Below the pieces are notes generated by a model. It worked only from the letters and a program-made list of their open reading frames with translations, was not told the origin of the DNA and did no database searches. DNA of 64,000 nucleotides from Plectosphaerella cucumerina (taxonomy: Eukaryota > Ascomycota > Sordariomycetes > Glomerellales > Plectosphaerellaceae), in the NCBI GenBank assembly GCA_020746995.1, contig JAGPXD010000005.1, positions 1,922,001 to 1,986,000 of the forward strand. The letters run 5' to 3'. Shown here piece by piece: positions 21,408 to 31,878 of the stretch (position 1 is the first letter of the stretch; every line of letters starts with the position of its first letter). Both the position numbers and the translations under genes were made by a program.

Positions 21408-22014
21408 GTGCTGCCTTTCACAGACTTGATGGTTACAAGTCCAGGATACAGCCTTTCGATTCTTTCATCATATCCGTTCATCCAAGTCCTTTTTGTTGAT
21501 GGGATAAGACGGTTTTCTTAGACTCGCCCATCACGGCACCCGCCAACTGCTCCTGTTTCGGCATTTCTCGAAATAACACTCATTCCTGTTTGTAGCTTGC
21601 CATGGCACACACGCTTCAATCTCGTTAGCTGCCTTCACATCATCGGAACTGGACAAATGAATTCCAATAAGTGAAATCAGTACGACAAAACGCCGATAAA
21701 CATGTGAAGAAATCAGGCAAAAGTTTGAATCAGTTGCCAGGGCCGAGGAGGGTGGCACGAAACACGGGGATGGAAATCTGACAAGTGCAATTTTCATTTC
21801 GGGACAATGATGGCGCTCTCTCTCTGAACTGGGCGGCAAGTCCATCTCTCATTAGATCCCCCAAGTCCTGTCATAGATTACTCCCAGTCTCCCAAGATTA
21901 TGACATTGTGTCCAGACTGTTCAGCAAGAGCAAATCTCCTCCGAAGTAACATTCTGCCTAAGAAGAAGAGAAGATTGGAGCAAGGCGTAGGTGGTCGAGT
22001 ATCCCAAATCGTAT
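21408..22014. other. convergent intergenic region
   Basis: This stretch separates the 3' ends of the secreted protein and the minus-strand sugar carrier. Short frames on both strands lack any recognisable feature. Confidence 0.5.
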
Positions 22015-23793
22015 CTAGACCTGGCGAGTGGCGTTGTTCTCAGCAGAAACCTTCTCGGATGAGGAGACCCGGCGAACGTCGCTGTCGTCATGAAGCTGGA
22101 CATCCTTGGACACTGCCGCGATATCGAGATCGGCCACCTTGGCGTTGGGTCCATCGATGATCTTGACGAGCTCCTCGAGAGTCGGGCCGCGGGTCTCGAC
22201 AAACATGAAGTAGATGAAGGTGAGCTCGAAAGCAACCCAGATGGTGTAGATGAGGTAAAGGTAGTAGACGGTACCGCCGTAGCCCGTTTCGCTCTCGGAC
22301 CCGTCCTCTTCGTCCGGTGCCCTCCAAGCAGCGAAAGCCAAGGGGTTCAGGTAGGTGTTCAACAGCAGGGCGACCTGAATGGCCATATTGAGAATCATCA
22401 GACCCTTCGCGCGGAGACTGTAAGGGAGAAGTTCCACAGCGTAGCCGATGAGCAGGCCGGACCACGCCGTGGCATAGAAGAATCCGAAGAGCCAGATAAG
22501 GAAGATCATACCAATGTTCGCTCCGGGGGCCTGGTGCTGTTCGTGGAGACCGGACGTGAGGGTCCAGAAGATCAAACAGATCAACATACCGCCCGTTGCG
22601 AGCAGGAAGCAGAACCGGCGGTTCACGCGCTCGGCCATAAAAGCAAAGCTGAGAGACGTGATGGTTGCCATGACGGTGTTTCCGGCGTTCAGGCCAGATA
22701 TCTGAGTTTCGCCTTGGACACCGGCGGATCTGTATAGGCGGTTCGAATAGTTCGAGATGATGCCGTTGCCAGACCACTGCGAGAAGAGACCAAGCGCGAT
22801 GAGCACAATCAGGCGGTAACGGTTGCCCTTGGTTCTGAAGAAATCAAGGTAGCTGGTAGACTCTTTGCTCAGCTGTTCAAGACGAATCGTATCCCTGATT
22901 TCACGGAATTCGAATTGCACAGTCGGGTTCTCAGTGTCTCCGTTGGCATGGTACTTGGCAAGGATGGCAAGCGCTTCATCGTGACGGTCCTGAGCGATCA
23001 GGAATCGGGGAGATTCGGGGATCCCTGCAAAGTGTTAGTTCATGATCCGGATCATGATAAAGTGTCGGGGATGACATACACCAGAGGATGACGAGTTGAA
23101 TGAGACCCGGAAGACCTTGGAAGATGGCGGGAAGACGCCACTGCCACTGGCCCTCAGGCGCAAAGGTAAGACCAAAGCAAAACCAGTTGACGATGATGGC
23201 GCCTCCATTCCACAGACAGTTGTAGACGGTGGTGAACCTGGCACGGTGCTGGGGGTGGGAGATTTCGGTGATGAGCATGGGAGACGCAATCTGAGCGAAA
23301 GAGTTGCCGAAGCCAATGACAACGCGACCGCCGCCAAAGGTACCGTAGTTGTGGGCGGAGGCCTGCATGGCGGCACCGGCGGCCATGATGATGAAGCCGA
23401 TGGCGATGGAGGGCCTTCGACCCCATTTATCGCAAATGATGGGGACAAGCGGGATGGAGCAGACGGATCCGATCTGATAGAAGGCGCCCAGGAGTCCGAG
23501 GAGATGGTCGTCGGGGCTGTCAAACTGCTTTTGCCAGCTCTCGAAGATCTGGACGTTGTTGAAGTACATGCTAGCATGTTGTCAGCATTGTGGAAGCAAG
23601 CGAGACAGGGGACCTCTCACCCGTCGTAACCAGTGCCCATGGAGGAGAAGCAGAGCACGGTCGAGTAGAAGAACAGGACTCTCAGGCCGGGATCCCTGTA
23701 CCAGGTGACGTGCTCGAACTGGGGAGCTTCATCTCGGGCCTGCTGGGTGATAGCGGGGGGGTCGCCCAAGCCGATCCTTTCCTTGAGGCCCAT
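22015..23793 (-). CDS. MFS sugar transporter (hexose/lactose permease-like)
   Basis: A 12-helix sugar:proton symporter of the fungal sugar transporter family. It starts MGLKERIGLGDPP at 23793. Three exons are joined across introns near 23570-23625, 23030-23080 and possibly one more. Visible family motifs are CDKWGRRPSIAIGF (loop 2-3), GFGNSFAQIASPMLITEISHP, the PESPRFLIAQDRHDEAL block before the central loop, FSQWSGNGIISNY in helix 7, AERVNRRF, and YSLRAKGL near helix 10-11, with FVETRGPTLEEL at the C-terminal end. This pattern fits the lactose-permease/quinate-like subgroup better than high-affinity hexose carriers. The tail after VETRG is about 45 aa and acidic. The substrate is unproven. 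Confidence 0.87.
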
Positions 23794-25439
23794 GGTGCTG
23801 AGGTTGGATGAGCTTGAGTTGACAAGAGTGACGAGGACCTGAAGGGTGAACCTCGATGGGAAGTATGAACGAGCTCGATGGGGTGGCGGGTAGGCTGATG
23901 ATGATCAGAAAAGGGTGACTGTGGATGATAGTTATACTCGAATTCCATTGCGTGTTCTCTGTCTTCAAAGCTGCACGCGATGTCAGGGAAGCACATTACC
24001 GCAAGGCCGCAGGCGGGAAGGATTTGCACTGCCGGACCGTCGGACCTCTCGTAATTCGTTTGTCGGTTTCTCGGTGGCAGAATCCGGGAATGCTCCACAA
24101 TCCCCATGGTCAAGTTGGGAGATCGAAGGGAACCATCCGCCCGACAAGAAGCAAGGGGCCTGGGCACGGGACAGACGACCCAACAGGTCCGTGGGGACAA
24201 GCCCCCAAGGTACAGTACAGTAGCTGCAGGAACAGACACTGGCTTCGAGTGGCCACGGTGAGGTTGATCAGGCTGAACCCACCTTCTCGGAGTTATGTCT
24301 ACGGGGCACAAGTAGCAAGAGAGGGGAGCCGGGATGAGGCGGCTCGAGAGAGGCTGCGGCCGAATCGGCATCGACCCGACGGAGAAACCGGCTGTTCGTT
24401 TGGACGTAAATGTCTTGGGTGAGCCTCCTGGCGCTTCCACGCCGCGTGAAAGGTGAGAAACTGCCTTGGCTACATCATCCAAGCGCACCGGTGTGGTAAC
24501 TCCGCGGGGAACTCCACGGGGTGCCGCTCCTTGGCGCCAAGTGCGACGCGTGGATCTGGCAGATGACCGTTCTCGATCGCCCGAAGACCGCGGATCCGGA
24601 TGTACGAACATGGCGAACCATGGTACAGGGTGAGAGCTGAGGGTGTAGGTTGGCCGGACGTGGACTTAAGCTGCATCACGGTGATGTCGAGTGTTGGAAG
24701 ACGGACAGCTGAAGCCTTCGCCTGGTCCGACGACACCGAAATGCCCAGCCTCGACGGGCGTCATTTCACAGCCAAGATGTTTTGTGGTCCAATGCAAGAA
24801 GTCCAAGTTTCTGGAGGGAGGAATCCGCTCACAAAGCTATGTCGGAACAGCCTCCCGCCAGGGCAAGCTGACGGTCAAATGTCGGCCGCCGCACCGGGGC
24901 GGGGCCGGGAAAGACCCGGGGAGGAACGCAGGACAGCCGCCTCCGTCGCCCGATTTAGCCGAAAAGGCAACCTACCGGGATTGAAACTTGGCAGCAGTGC
25001 CGAGTCCTTGGCTGGAGGCACTGGTACATGGTGATGCTGGGGTGGCGGCCCGAGTCGAGTGGCAGCATCGGGCCGGCGGTCGCTGTTGGTGGAGCTTGGG
25101 ATCGTCGATGAGTTGTTGACTTTCTTGAATGAGATGGCCTGACTCTGAGAACTTTGCACAAAGGCTTTTGAGCACATGTCCTGGATGAAAATGCGCCAAC
25201 TCGGAGCCAGCTATTGCTGCTCTCCTACCCTCCTGGCGGAGAAGTAAGACGAAATCGAACATGGTGAAAGTCTTCTTGGCCACCATGGGTGCAACTGGAA
25301 AGTTGGCCTGTTCGGCCGTCAGCTGCACCGAAAATATTGGACTTGCTCTAGCGAAACCAAGAAAGGAACATGAAGCTGACGAGATAAGAAGTCGTTACAA
25401 GGGACTTCGCTTGGAGCACCCAACAGCAAGACCGAGCAG
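23794..25439. other. long intergenic region
   Basis: About 1.6 kb without a supportable gene. A 309-codon minus frame (23682-24611) overlaps the carrier's first exon and is low-complexity Pro/Ser/Arg in its upstream part, so I treat it as a shadow. Frames at 24600-25180 on both strands have no recognisable domain. Confidence 0.45.
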
Positions 25440-27061
25440 CTATTGCTTGTCGTGATCGGAGTCGTTATCCTTCATCTCTACAACCTCATCCTCAACCTCA
25501 ACATCGCCTCCCTCCACGTCCCCATCCCCCTCCTCCTCATCCGAGTACTCCGACTCGGTCCAGTCATCCCTCGCCATCGCCCATGCTCTCTCCTCACGAG
25601 TCTTTTCCCACAGCTCCCGCGGATAGACAGCAAAGCAAGCTGCACACTCGCCACAGTGGTCGCAGTGGCACGACGAATGCACCCCCGTCACTGGATTGAA
25701 CAAGCGTCCCTCGTTCAGCGGCGGTCTCTGCCCGCCGAAGCGCCCCGTCATCAGATCGTACCGGTCCACGGCGCGCGGGAACAAGGGCTCGCCGTTGATG
25801 AGGTCCTGCCGCCTCGTCGTCCTCGTCACGATGTCCAACCCATCTTGATCCTCATCGTGATCGACTTTTGGAACCTGACCTGTTCGACGAGCTCATCGTC
25901 CTCGGTGCGCTATCCGTTGGGCTTTTCGAAGCCGCACAGGTATAACGTTGTGAGGTTGTGCTCGCGACTATGCAGCAGCTCATAGCGTCTCATCAAGGGG
26001 ATCGTCGCAGTCCGTGATCTCATTGTCTGTGTCATTCCCATGCAGCACCAGCACCTGGATGCGGTTTGAAACAGTCCATTTAAAGAACTGGACGAACCCG
26101 GCCCGTGTTTTCTCGTCGGATTGGGTAAGAAGATCCTCAACATCTAGCGAAAACTGGTGCGCAGGGCAGTTGTTCACGGGCTCGTTCCAGCTGTAGAGGC
26201 GCGAGCGGTAGCCTGTGAAGTAGTCGGGATTGTAAAGCATGATGCTCTCGATGGAGTCGGGCTGGTGCTCGAAGAAGCGGGTGACGTGGTCACCAATATC
26301 GACGACGTTGCCAAAGCGATCGCTACGAAGGGCGGTGGTCTTCAGCGCTTTTGGGACGGTGGCCAGGGTGTGTAAGTAGTCTTCCCGGCAGATGGAATCA
26401 ATACCGTCCAGGTACAAGTGCTCAAGGACAGATGAGCGGGCGGCCGGGTTGTAGATGCCGCCGTCCTGGTTCGCCATTCCGAGTAATTGCCGCAGTTCTC
26501 ATTCCCATCCCACTGGCTGAGTCGGTGTAGGTAGAGCGACAAGAGACGAGGAAGGCGAAGCAGCTGAATGAGGAGCTTCGGGCTTGCTAGGTGCCCTGAT
26601 CTCTGGTCGCCAACTTCATCGCCAGTCTTGACGCCGATGGCCAGGCTTTCAAGTCCCTGAAGACCTGGGGCCTGCGGCGACTGGTGGATGCGATTCTCGA
26701 TGAATGTGCGAAGCCAGTCGAGACACGCATAGGGTTCGTGAGGCGCCAGTAAGTGCCCTAAGTCCATGCCGCCCGGTGAAGGGATGGACCGCGCGAGCTT
26801 GAGATCGCGAAGACGAGGCAGGGTGGCGAAGAGCACCGCTTTGAGGGCGGGGTCGCGATCCGAGGCGACGCGGTACTTCTCGTAGGCATCACGATGGCGG
26901 CGCAACAAACCCTCAGCGCAGTTAGCAAGACGTCTGCAAACAAGGGCGATGTCCAAGCGCGACTCGATGGGGGTAGTCTCGATGATTTTGGCGATGAGCT
27001 CGGTGGGCAAAGGTGTCAAAGCCGGGCGCGTGTGGGTCGAAAGGACAGGAGTAGGAGCCAT
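25440..27061 (-). pseudogene. F-box protein gene disabled by frameshifts and a stop
   Basis: The 5' part starts MAPTPVLSTHTRP (27061) and has an F-box: LTPLPTELIAKIIETTPIES, then LDIALVCRRLANCAEG. Coding continues as leucine-rich text (LLRLPRLLSLYLHRLSQWDG). Near 26475 the coding frame shifts, and the sequence continues as DGGIYNPAARSSVLEHLYLD. It shifts again near 25990 into YELLHSREHNLTTLYLCGF, meets an in-frame TAG at 25910-25912, and shifts once more near 25875 into VDHDEDQDGLDIVTRTTR, ending in an acidic tail. No GT..AG intron can bypass these breaks. Fungal F-box proteins of this type are substrate adaptors of SCF ubiquitin ligases. The copy is most likely dead, although clustered sequencing indels cannot be excluded. 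Confidence 0.72.
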
Positions 27062-27369
27062 TCTGGCGTGCGAGGTCTTTTGATCTGAAGAAGACGACGA
27101 CAGGATGGTTGAGATGAGGACGATAGATCGCCTCAGGGCGTTTTTATGATGACCATGATTGAGCTCGCCCAGGGTTTGGGCCCGCTGCTGCCTGGATCTT
27201 GCAGGGAAGACGTGACGGATGTGGTTATTCGTATCGTGGTGATGGTCAGAAACGACCAACCGCCAAAGAATGCCCAGGTCGAAGGAAATAAAGATAGCGG
27301 TTTCGATTCATGGTCAGTCTACTTAGGGCTATGCGGCACCGAAATCTTCATGCATCATACATAGTATCT
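27062..27369. other. short intergenic region before tRNA
   Basis: This is the 5' flank of the F-box relic and of the tRNA gene. No other feature is seen. Confidence 0.5.
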
Positions 27370-27451
27370 GCCGGAATGGCTCAGTGGTAGAGCGTCGCAC
27401 TCGTATCCCTGCGCAATGCGAAGGCCCACGGTTCAATCCCGTGTTTCGGCA
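27370..27451 (+). tRNA. tRNA-Thr(CGT) with a short intron
   Basis: The cloverleaf folds cleanly. The acceptor GCCGGAA pairs with TTTCGGC (one G-T), the D arm is GCTC/GAGC, the anticodon stem is TCGCA/TGCGA, and the T arm is CACGG-TTCAATC-CCGTG; discriminator A is at 27451. The anticodon loop starts CTCGTA, placing CGT at 27402-27404, which reads ACG (threonine). About ten extra bases follow position 37 (within 27406-27416), where eukaryotic tRNA introns sit. A-box (TGGCTCAGTGG) and B-box (GGTTCAATCCC) promoters are present. Confidence 0.93.
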
Positions 27452-27486
27452 ATCACGTCTTTTGCTTTTTGACCTCTTGCCGTTCA

Positions 27487-28395
27487 TCACCAGGACAGAC
27501 ACAGCAGCTCTGTGCCATAGTCTTCAGTCTCCATCTCCAGTCGATCTTGTTCAGCTCTCAATCGTACACGTGCTTGTTGAACGGCTTCCCGGGCCTCCAT
27601 TCTTTCCATCATCCGTTTTGTAGACGACTTCGCAGAAGGTCTTCTCTCAGGCACTTTGGCCAACGCCAATGTTCGAGCTGTCTCCAATACGACTGCGTCT
27701 TCCATACTGGTATTGGGATAGGTCTCCAAATAGCCGCGTCTCGCTAACATGAGCGCAGCTCTCAACGTGTAATGTGCGTCGTTTCCTGCGGTGTGCAGGT
27801 CTCTCGGGTCCCATTCCACTCCGAGCTCTGTGAGGATTTTCCTCAGAGACCCGAATGAGCGACCAGTGTGAAATACGTCACCAGTCATGGGGTATGTGTC
27901 GACTATGCCCGCGAAATGAGGGCAGCTGTCGATGTCAAATCCGAGGTTCCTCATGCTGGCTCGGTCAGGAATTGAATTCTGCGCGACGAGTAGAAACGGG
28001 CGATCATGTGGTAAGATTGAAGCCAATCTGTCGGCTAACTCGCTGGATTTACAAACGACTGTCTTGCCGAAGAGGAATTTGTTCGATGCCTTGCGGGTGT
28101 AAAATTCATTTCCTGACGCGAACTGGATCGACTGGATGAGGTCGGTGTGGGGTGCTCTGAGATGCACCGGATCAAGTATCGAAACCCCCAGTTGGGTGTT
28201 AATGTTGTTTTCTGAACGCCCTCGTAGAGCACGAATCTCATGAACGTTTTCCAAGTCGATGGCCACGAGGAGCGTGCCGGGCGGTGCTACCTTGACGGCT
28301 CCGTCAGGGGGCGGCTCGAGGCGAGAGAGGCCCATTGCTGACACCATATGGCGGAGACTGGTGTTAACACGCTCTGGTGCACTGAATTTGGACAT
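27487..28395 (-). CDS. Gfd2/YDR514C-like protein with RNase H-fold nuclease domain
   Basis: A single-exon protein of 302 aa that starts MSKFSAPERVNTS. The domain spans residues about 35-245: LLVAIDLENVHEI carries the first acidic pair of a DEDD-type exonuclease fold, GVSILDPVHL forms the next strand, and HTAGNDAHYTLRAALML fits the Exo III motif. The C-terminus (residues 250-295) is a charged probable coiled coil rich in Arg/Glu (KRMMERMEAREAVQQARVRL). Yeast Gfd2 is linked to mRNA export and its paralogue YDR514C is uncharacterised; many Pezizomycotina have expanded sets. Whether this copy is an active nuclease is not known from sequence. The tRNA lies only about 35 bp beyond its 3' end. Confidence 0.75.
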   Translation of the reverse strand: MSKFSAPERVNTSLRHMVSAMGLSRLEPPPDGAVKVAPPGTLLVAIDLENVHEIRALRGRSENNINTQLGVSILDPVHLRAPHTDLIQSIQFASGNEFYTRKASNKFLFGKTVVCKSSELADRLASILPHDRPFLLVAQNSIPDRASMRNLGFDIDSCPHFAGIVDTYPMTGDVFHTGRSFGSLRKILTELGVEWDPRDLHTAGNDAHYTLRAALMLARRGYLETYPNTSMEDAVVLETARTLALAKVPERRPSAKSSTKRMMERMEAREAVQQARVRLRAEQDRLEMETEDYGTELLCLSW

Positions 28396-29311
28396 GGCTG
28401 GTTGAGAATGATGGTAGTAGGTTGAATTCTCCGATCTTGTACTACCGTGCGAAAGTGTGACGGAGAGGTTGTGCGTTCGATTAGAAAGAACTCAAGCGTT
28501 GGAGCTTGGGCGTCTGTTGAGGCCTTGGCATATTTTCCACGCTTTTGGCGCTAGATTGACGCCTCAATGGAAGATTCTGGAGCAACTAAGTGTACCCTGT
28601 CCACCTGGTTCTCAATTTCAACACCTGGTTCAACACCTTCATGAGGCGTTGTTGATGGCGGCAGGAGGCGCAGTGCCACTGAAATTGCAAGCTGGTACCT
28701 TAGAATACCTACCTTTGTCGCAAGACGTACCATGCCAATGGGCCTTCAGAATCACAACAGGCTACGCATTTTCCTTTTGGTTCCAAACAACCTCATAATG
28801 GCCTGTTTATGGCTTCGTACGTTTACCAAGCAAACCCAACGTTCTACAGACTCGACCACATACCTCCCGGCTAGAATGATGTAAGGCTTGAATACAGACA
28901 TACTAGGTAGCTGCAGATGCAGCAAAGGACTGGGCATAGAACCTGGGAATCCTTGGCTATTACTTGAAGCGATCTATATGGAGCTCCAGAAAAGCCCTTA
29001 AAGTCCGTTCTGTCTGGTGACACCTAACGGTCTTCAATTGAGGATCCATCACGATACGGCGATACCCCTCCTGCAGCCTGCAGGACTGCAGTCAGCTTGA
29101 ATGCAGCCTGCTGCGGGTCGTTGGAACGGACGAATGGTAGGTCTCAGAGTTCAGCAATGCCCCCTCGTCACATTTCCGGTTATATGTCAGCCCCCTCCCA
29201 GTTTTGACCGTGAATCTGGCTCTCACAAGTCCCTCATCCTCTTCCTCCAACAATCGCCCTCTTCCCCGCACCTGTCGCTGAGGTGGCCCCCTTAGCTACC
29301 TTTCTCGCGTC
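28396..29311. other. divergent intergenic region
   Basis: This is the shared 5' region of the Gfd2-like gene and the ubiquitin-like-domain gene. A plus-strand frame at 28457-28798 has no recognisable feature. GCAGCCTGC-type short repeats occur around 29070-29112. Confidence 0.45.
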
Positions 29312-31494
29312 ATGGAGCCCATGTCGGTATTAACCGGCTGCGCCAGTCTCATCTCGACGCTGGGCTCAACGGTCATTGGGGTCACGTCCTTTATTCGGGA
29401 GTGTCACGGTGCCAAGACTGACATGATGGCCGTCATCCGAGAGCTGTCCGAGTTCAAGGTCATCCTTACGCTGTTACAAGATACTCCGGCTTTTCGAGAC
29501 GAAAAGCAGATGGAACCAAAGCTGCGAGAACAGATTTCATCGGTGCTCAATTCCTCTAACGACACAATCCATCGGGTTGTCAGAATAATCGCAAAGTACA
29601 GTGGTGGGAAGACGGGGTCGATGATGTGGGCGGTGTCAGGGAAGGAAGAGGTATCAAAAATACAGTCTTCCCTTGAGGCCCACCGGGATTCTCTCCATTT
29701 CTTGCTTGAGTTGCTATCAGTGTAAGTTGCGGCCCCTTGACAACATCTACTCGTGTACAGGACTGTGCTCGCCCCTGAGAGATGCAGGAAATCGCTGACT
29801 GTCTTTACTTCAGAAAACAAGCTACCGCAATCAAAGATGACACAGGTGCGATAAGAGAGGACGTGCAGAAGATCAAGAAGCTCGCAGACAAGATTCCTCT
29901 GATTCTAAAGGAGCTTGATCAGTCCCGCGAGCGCCTCAAAACCGGAGAGGCGGCACGCAAAACTCCTCAGAAGAATGGAACGCACCAGTTGTACCCTGAC
30001 GGTGCTATGAGCTACGCCAGAACAATTCCCGGAGAGACTACTCGCAAAAATGGGAGTGGCACGCGGTTAGAGACGAACAACAGCCCTATTACGAGCCCGA
30101 GTTCGAACTCTAGCCAAAACGAGGTGATACTCTTCAAGAACTCACTTGGACATGGATTTGCAGTCCCGTTGACAGCATGTCGCACATGGAAGGTAGGAAT
30201 CCCAATTTCTAAAGAATCACATGCGATCGCCACCGTCCCACAGCCTGAGAATGTGACGGCTTCAGAGCCGAACTGACATAAATAGGGTATTGAAAGCATT
30301 GTGAGACAGTCATATCCGCCGTCGACGCTACCCCGCAGAGTGGAAACGGGCGACTTCGACTTAATTGGGCCAGATGGCCACATCATCTTACCATCTGTGT
30401 GGGAAGAACTCATTCAACCAGGCTGGACTGTGACAATGTCACTCAGGAAGGTCCTGAAACCCACACCGGTACCAGCAAAATCGACTACGGCCCTTCGAGA
30501 CGAGCCGGTTGTCTTCGAAAATCCTGTTTGGAGATCCCAGACGGCGAACGCTTCGATTTACGATCTCTTGCGTCGAAATGAAGAGAAGGCGTCGAAAGAG
30601 AGGTCCAAGTCCGCCCCACCAGCCCAGACCACCGTCGAAGGCAAGTCAGGGCAGCGCCAGGCGCCCAAGATCAATCAAGAGGCTGCCAACCGCCCTGAGA
30701 AGATGGAGAACCGAGCGAAGTTCGCGGAAACGCCCATGGCTACCCGGACATCACCTTTGGGGGCCCGCAGCAGAAATTCCACATCCAACCCTAAAAGATC
30801 GCCAACGGCTGGCTCCAAGGAACAGGAGACACACGACAGTTCAAAGAACCGAAGAGAAGTCTTAAGGGCTACGGACACTCCTGCCAAGGCAAGGAGACCT
30901 TCACAGCTGCCCAAGATCATAGTTGGAGATGGGGAAAACCTTGACACCCAGAAACCGAGGAACAAGCCAGTCGAGGATTCGAAAGTTCCACCATCTCCCA
31001 CCAGGGACGTGGCGGACGCAAAACGGGCACCATTCGAGGACCAACGGACAAAAAAAGTCGCAGCCAAGCTCGAGACGAATGCCGCAGACGGGAAGCATTC
31101 AGATCGAACTCCGAAGTCCCCCTCGCCGACACGGCGGCCCTCATCAGCTCACAAACAGCCGACGACTCCAATCGAACCACCTTCAAATGCGCCACAGGTG
31201 GCCCGGGTCAAGAAGCAAGACAAGCCCAGGAGCAGCAGTGCAAAGCCAGCAGAGGGTGGCAAGACCAAGACGTACAAAAAAGCGTCAAGCACCCGCGAGA
31301 GCGGCGCAAGTCAGGACAGAGAGAGGGCCCATTCCGTTCCGCCACCGTCAGATTCCGCCCTCGAAAAAGGTTCAGATGACCAAAAGAGAGGGAAGAAGAC
31401 AAACGACACGCTCAAGGTCACAGTTGAGGAAGTCCGCCACAGGAGCGGGGGCCGGAGGCGGGCATCTGACAGCGCCAAGGTCGACAAAATGTGA
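29312..31494 (+). CDS. PigL_N-type helical domain plus ubiquitin-like (ULD_2) domain protein
   Basis: Exons 29312-29721, 29814-30192 and 30286-31494 join in frame to about 665 aa. The first 135 residues (MEPMSVLTGCASLISTLGST onward) are a helical fungal N-terminal domain like that of PigL_N/Helo-like proteins. A second helical part follows (IREDVQKIKKLADKIPLIL). The segment from VILFKNSLGHGFAVPLTACRTW to WTVTMSL, with DGHIILPSVWEELIQPG near its end, matches the ubiquitin-like ULD_2 domain common in Pezizomycotina. The remaining 370 residues are disordered, Lys/Arg/Ser/Pro-rich, with many SPTR-like sites. Related N-terminal domains occur in NLR-like and heterokaryon-incompatibility proteins, so a signalling role is possible but unproven. 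Confidence 0.75.
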
Positions 31495-31878
31495 TGGTGA
31501 TGGTGTGGCTGAGGAATCGCATGAAAACTAGAGACAAGCATAGGAAAACGATATCTTGAACAGTAGGAAGTATTCAAAACGATTGTTGAGGAGCAAATTG
31601 GGTTCAAACGGGACTTGGAGACACTAGCCGACAGATGGCGATGTCAGTCGCAGGAGGAAATCAGGGGCGCCTGGGTGGAAAGGCCCACTTAGTCAGCGAC
31701 TGCCCCTGAATCACGACCCCACGTGACTGCGCGGCGCGGCCAATCGAGGGTCGGCTAAAAAAGTTTTGTCGGGACAGACACGGATGATCAGTCCATCCTC
31801 GACAGGCGCAGACAAGCAGTGCGCGAGACCGAATCTCGTCCCGTCCTTTCGCTCCTCGTTCCTCGCCAATTGGTCACG
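31495..31878. promoter_or_regulatory. promoter and leader of mitochondrial EF-G
   Basis: The region holds the 3' flank of the ULD_2 gene and the probable promoter and leader of the elongation factor gene. An in-frame upstream ATG exists at 31819, but the Arg-rich presequence begins naturally at 31879. Confidence 0.4.

Noticed and set aside
24900..25180. Minus-strand frames of 68-118 codons near the F-box relic
   Set aside because: Overlapping frames without bias or domain; no start or intron signals stand out.
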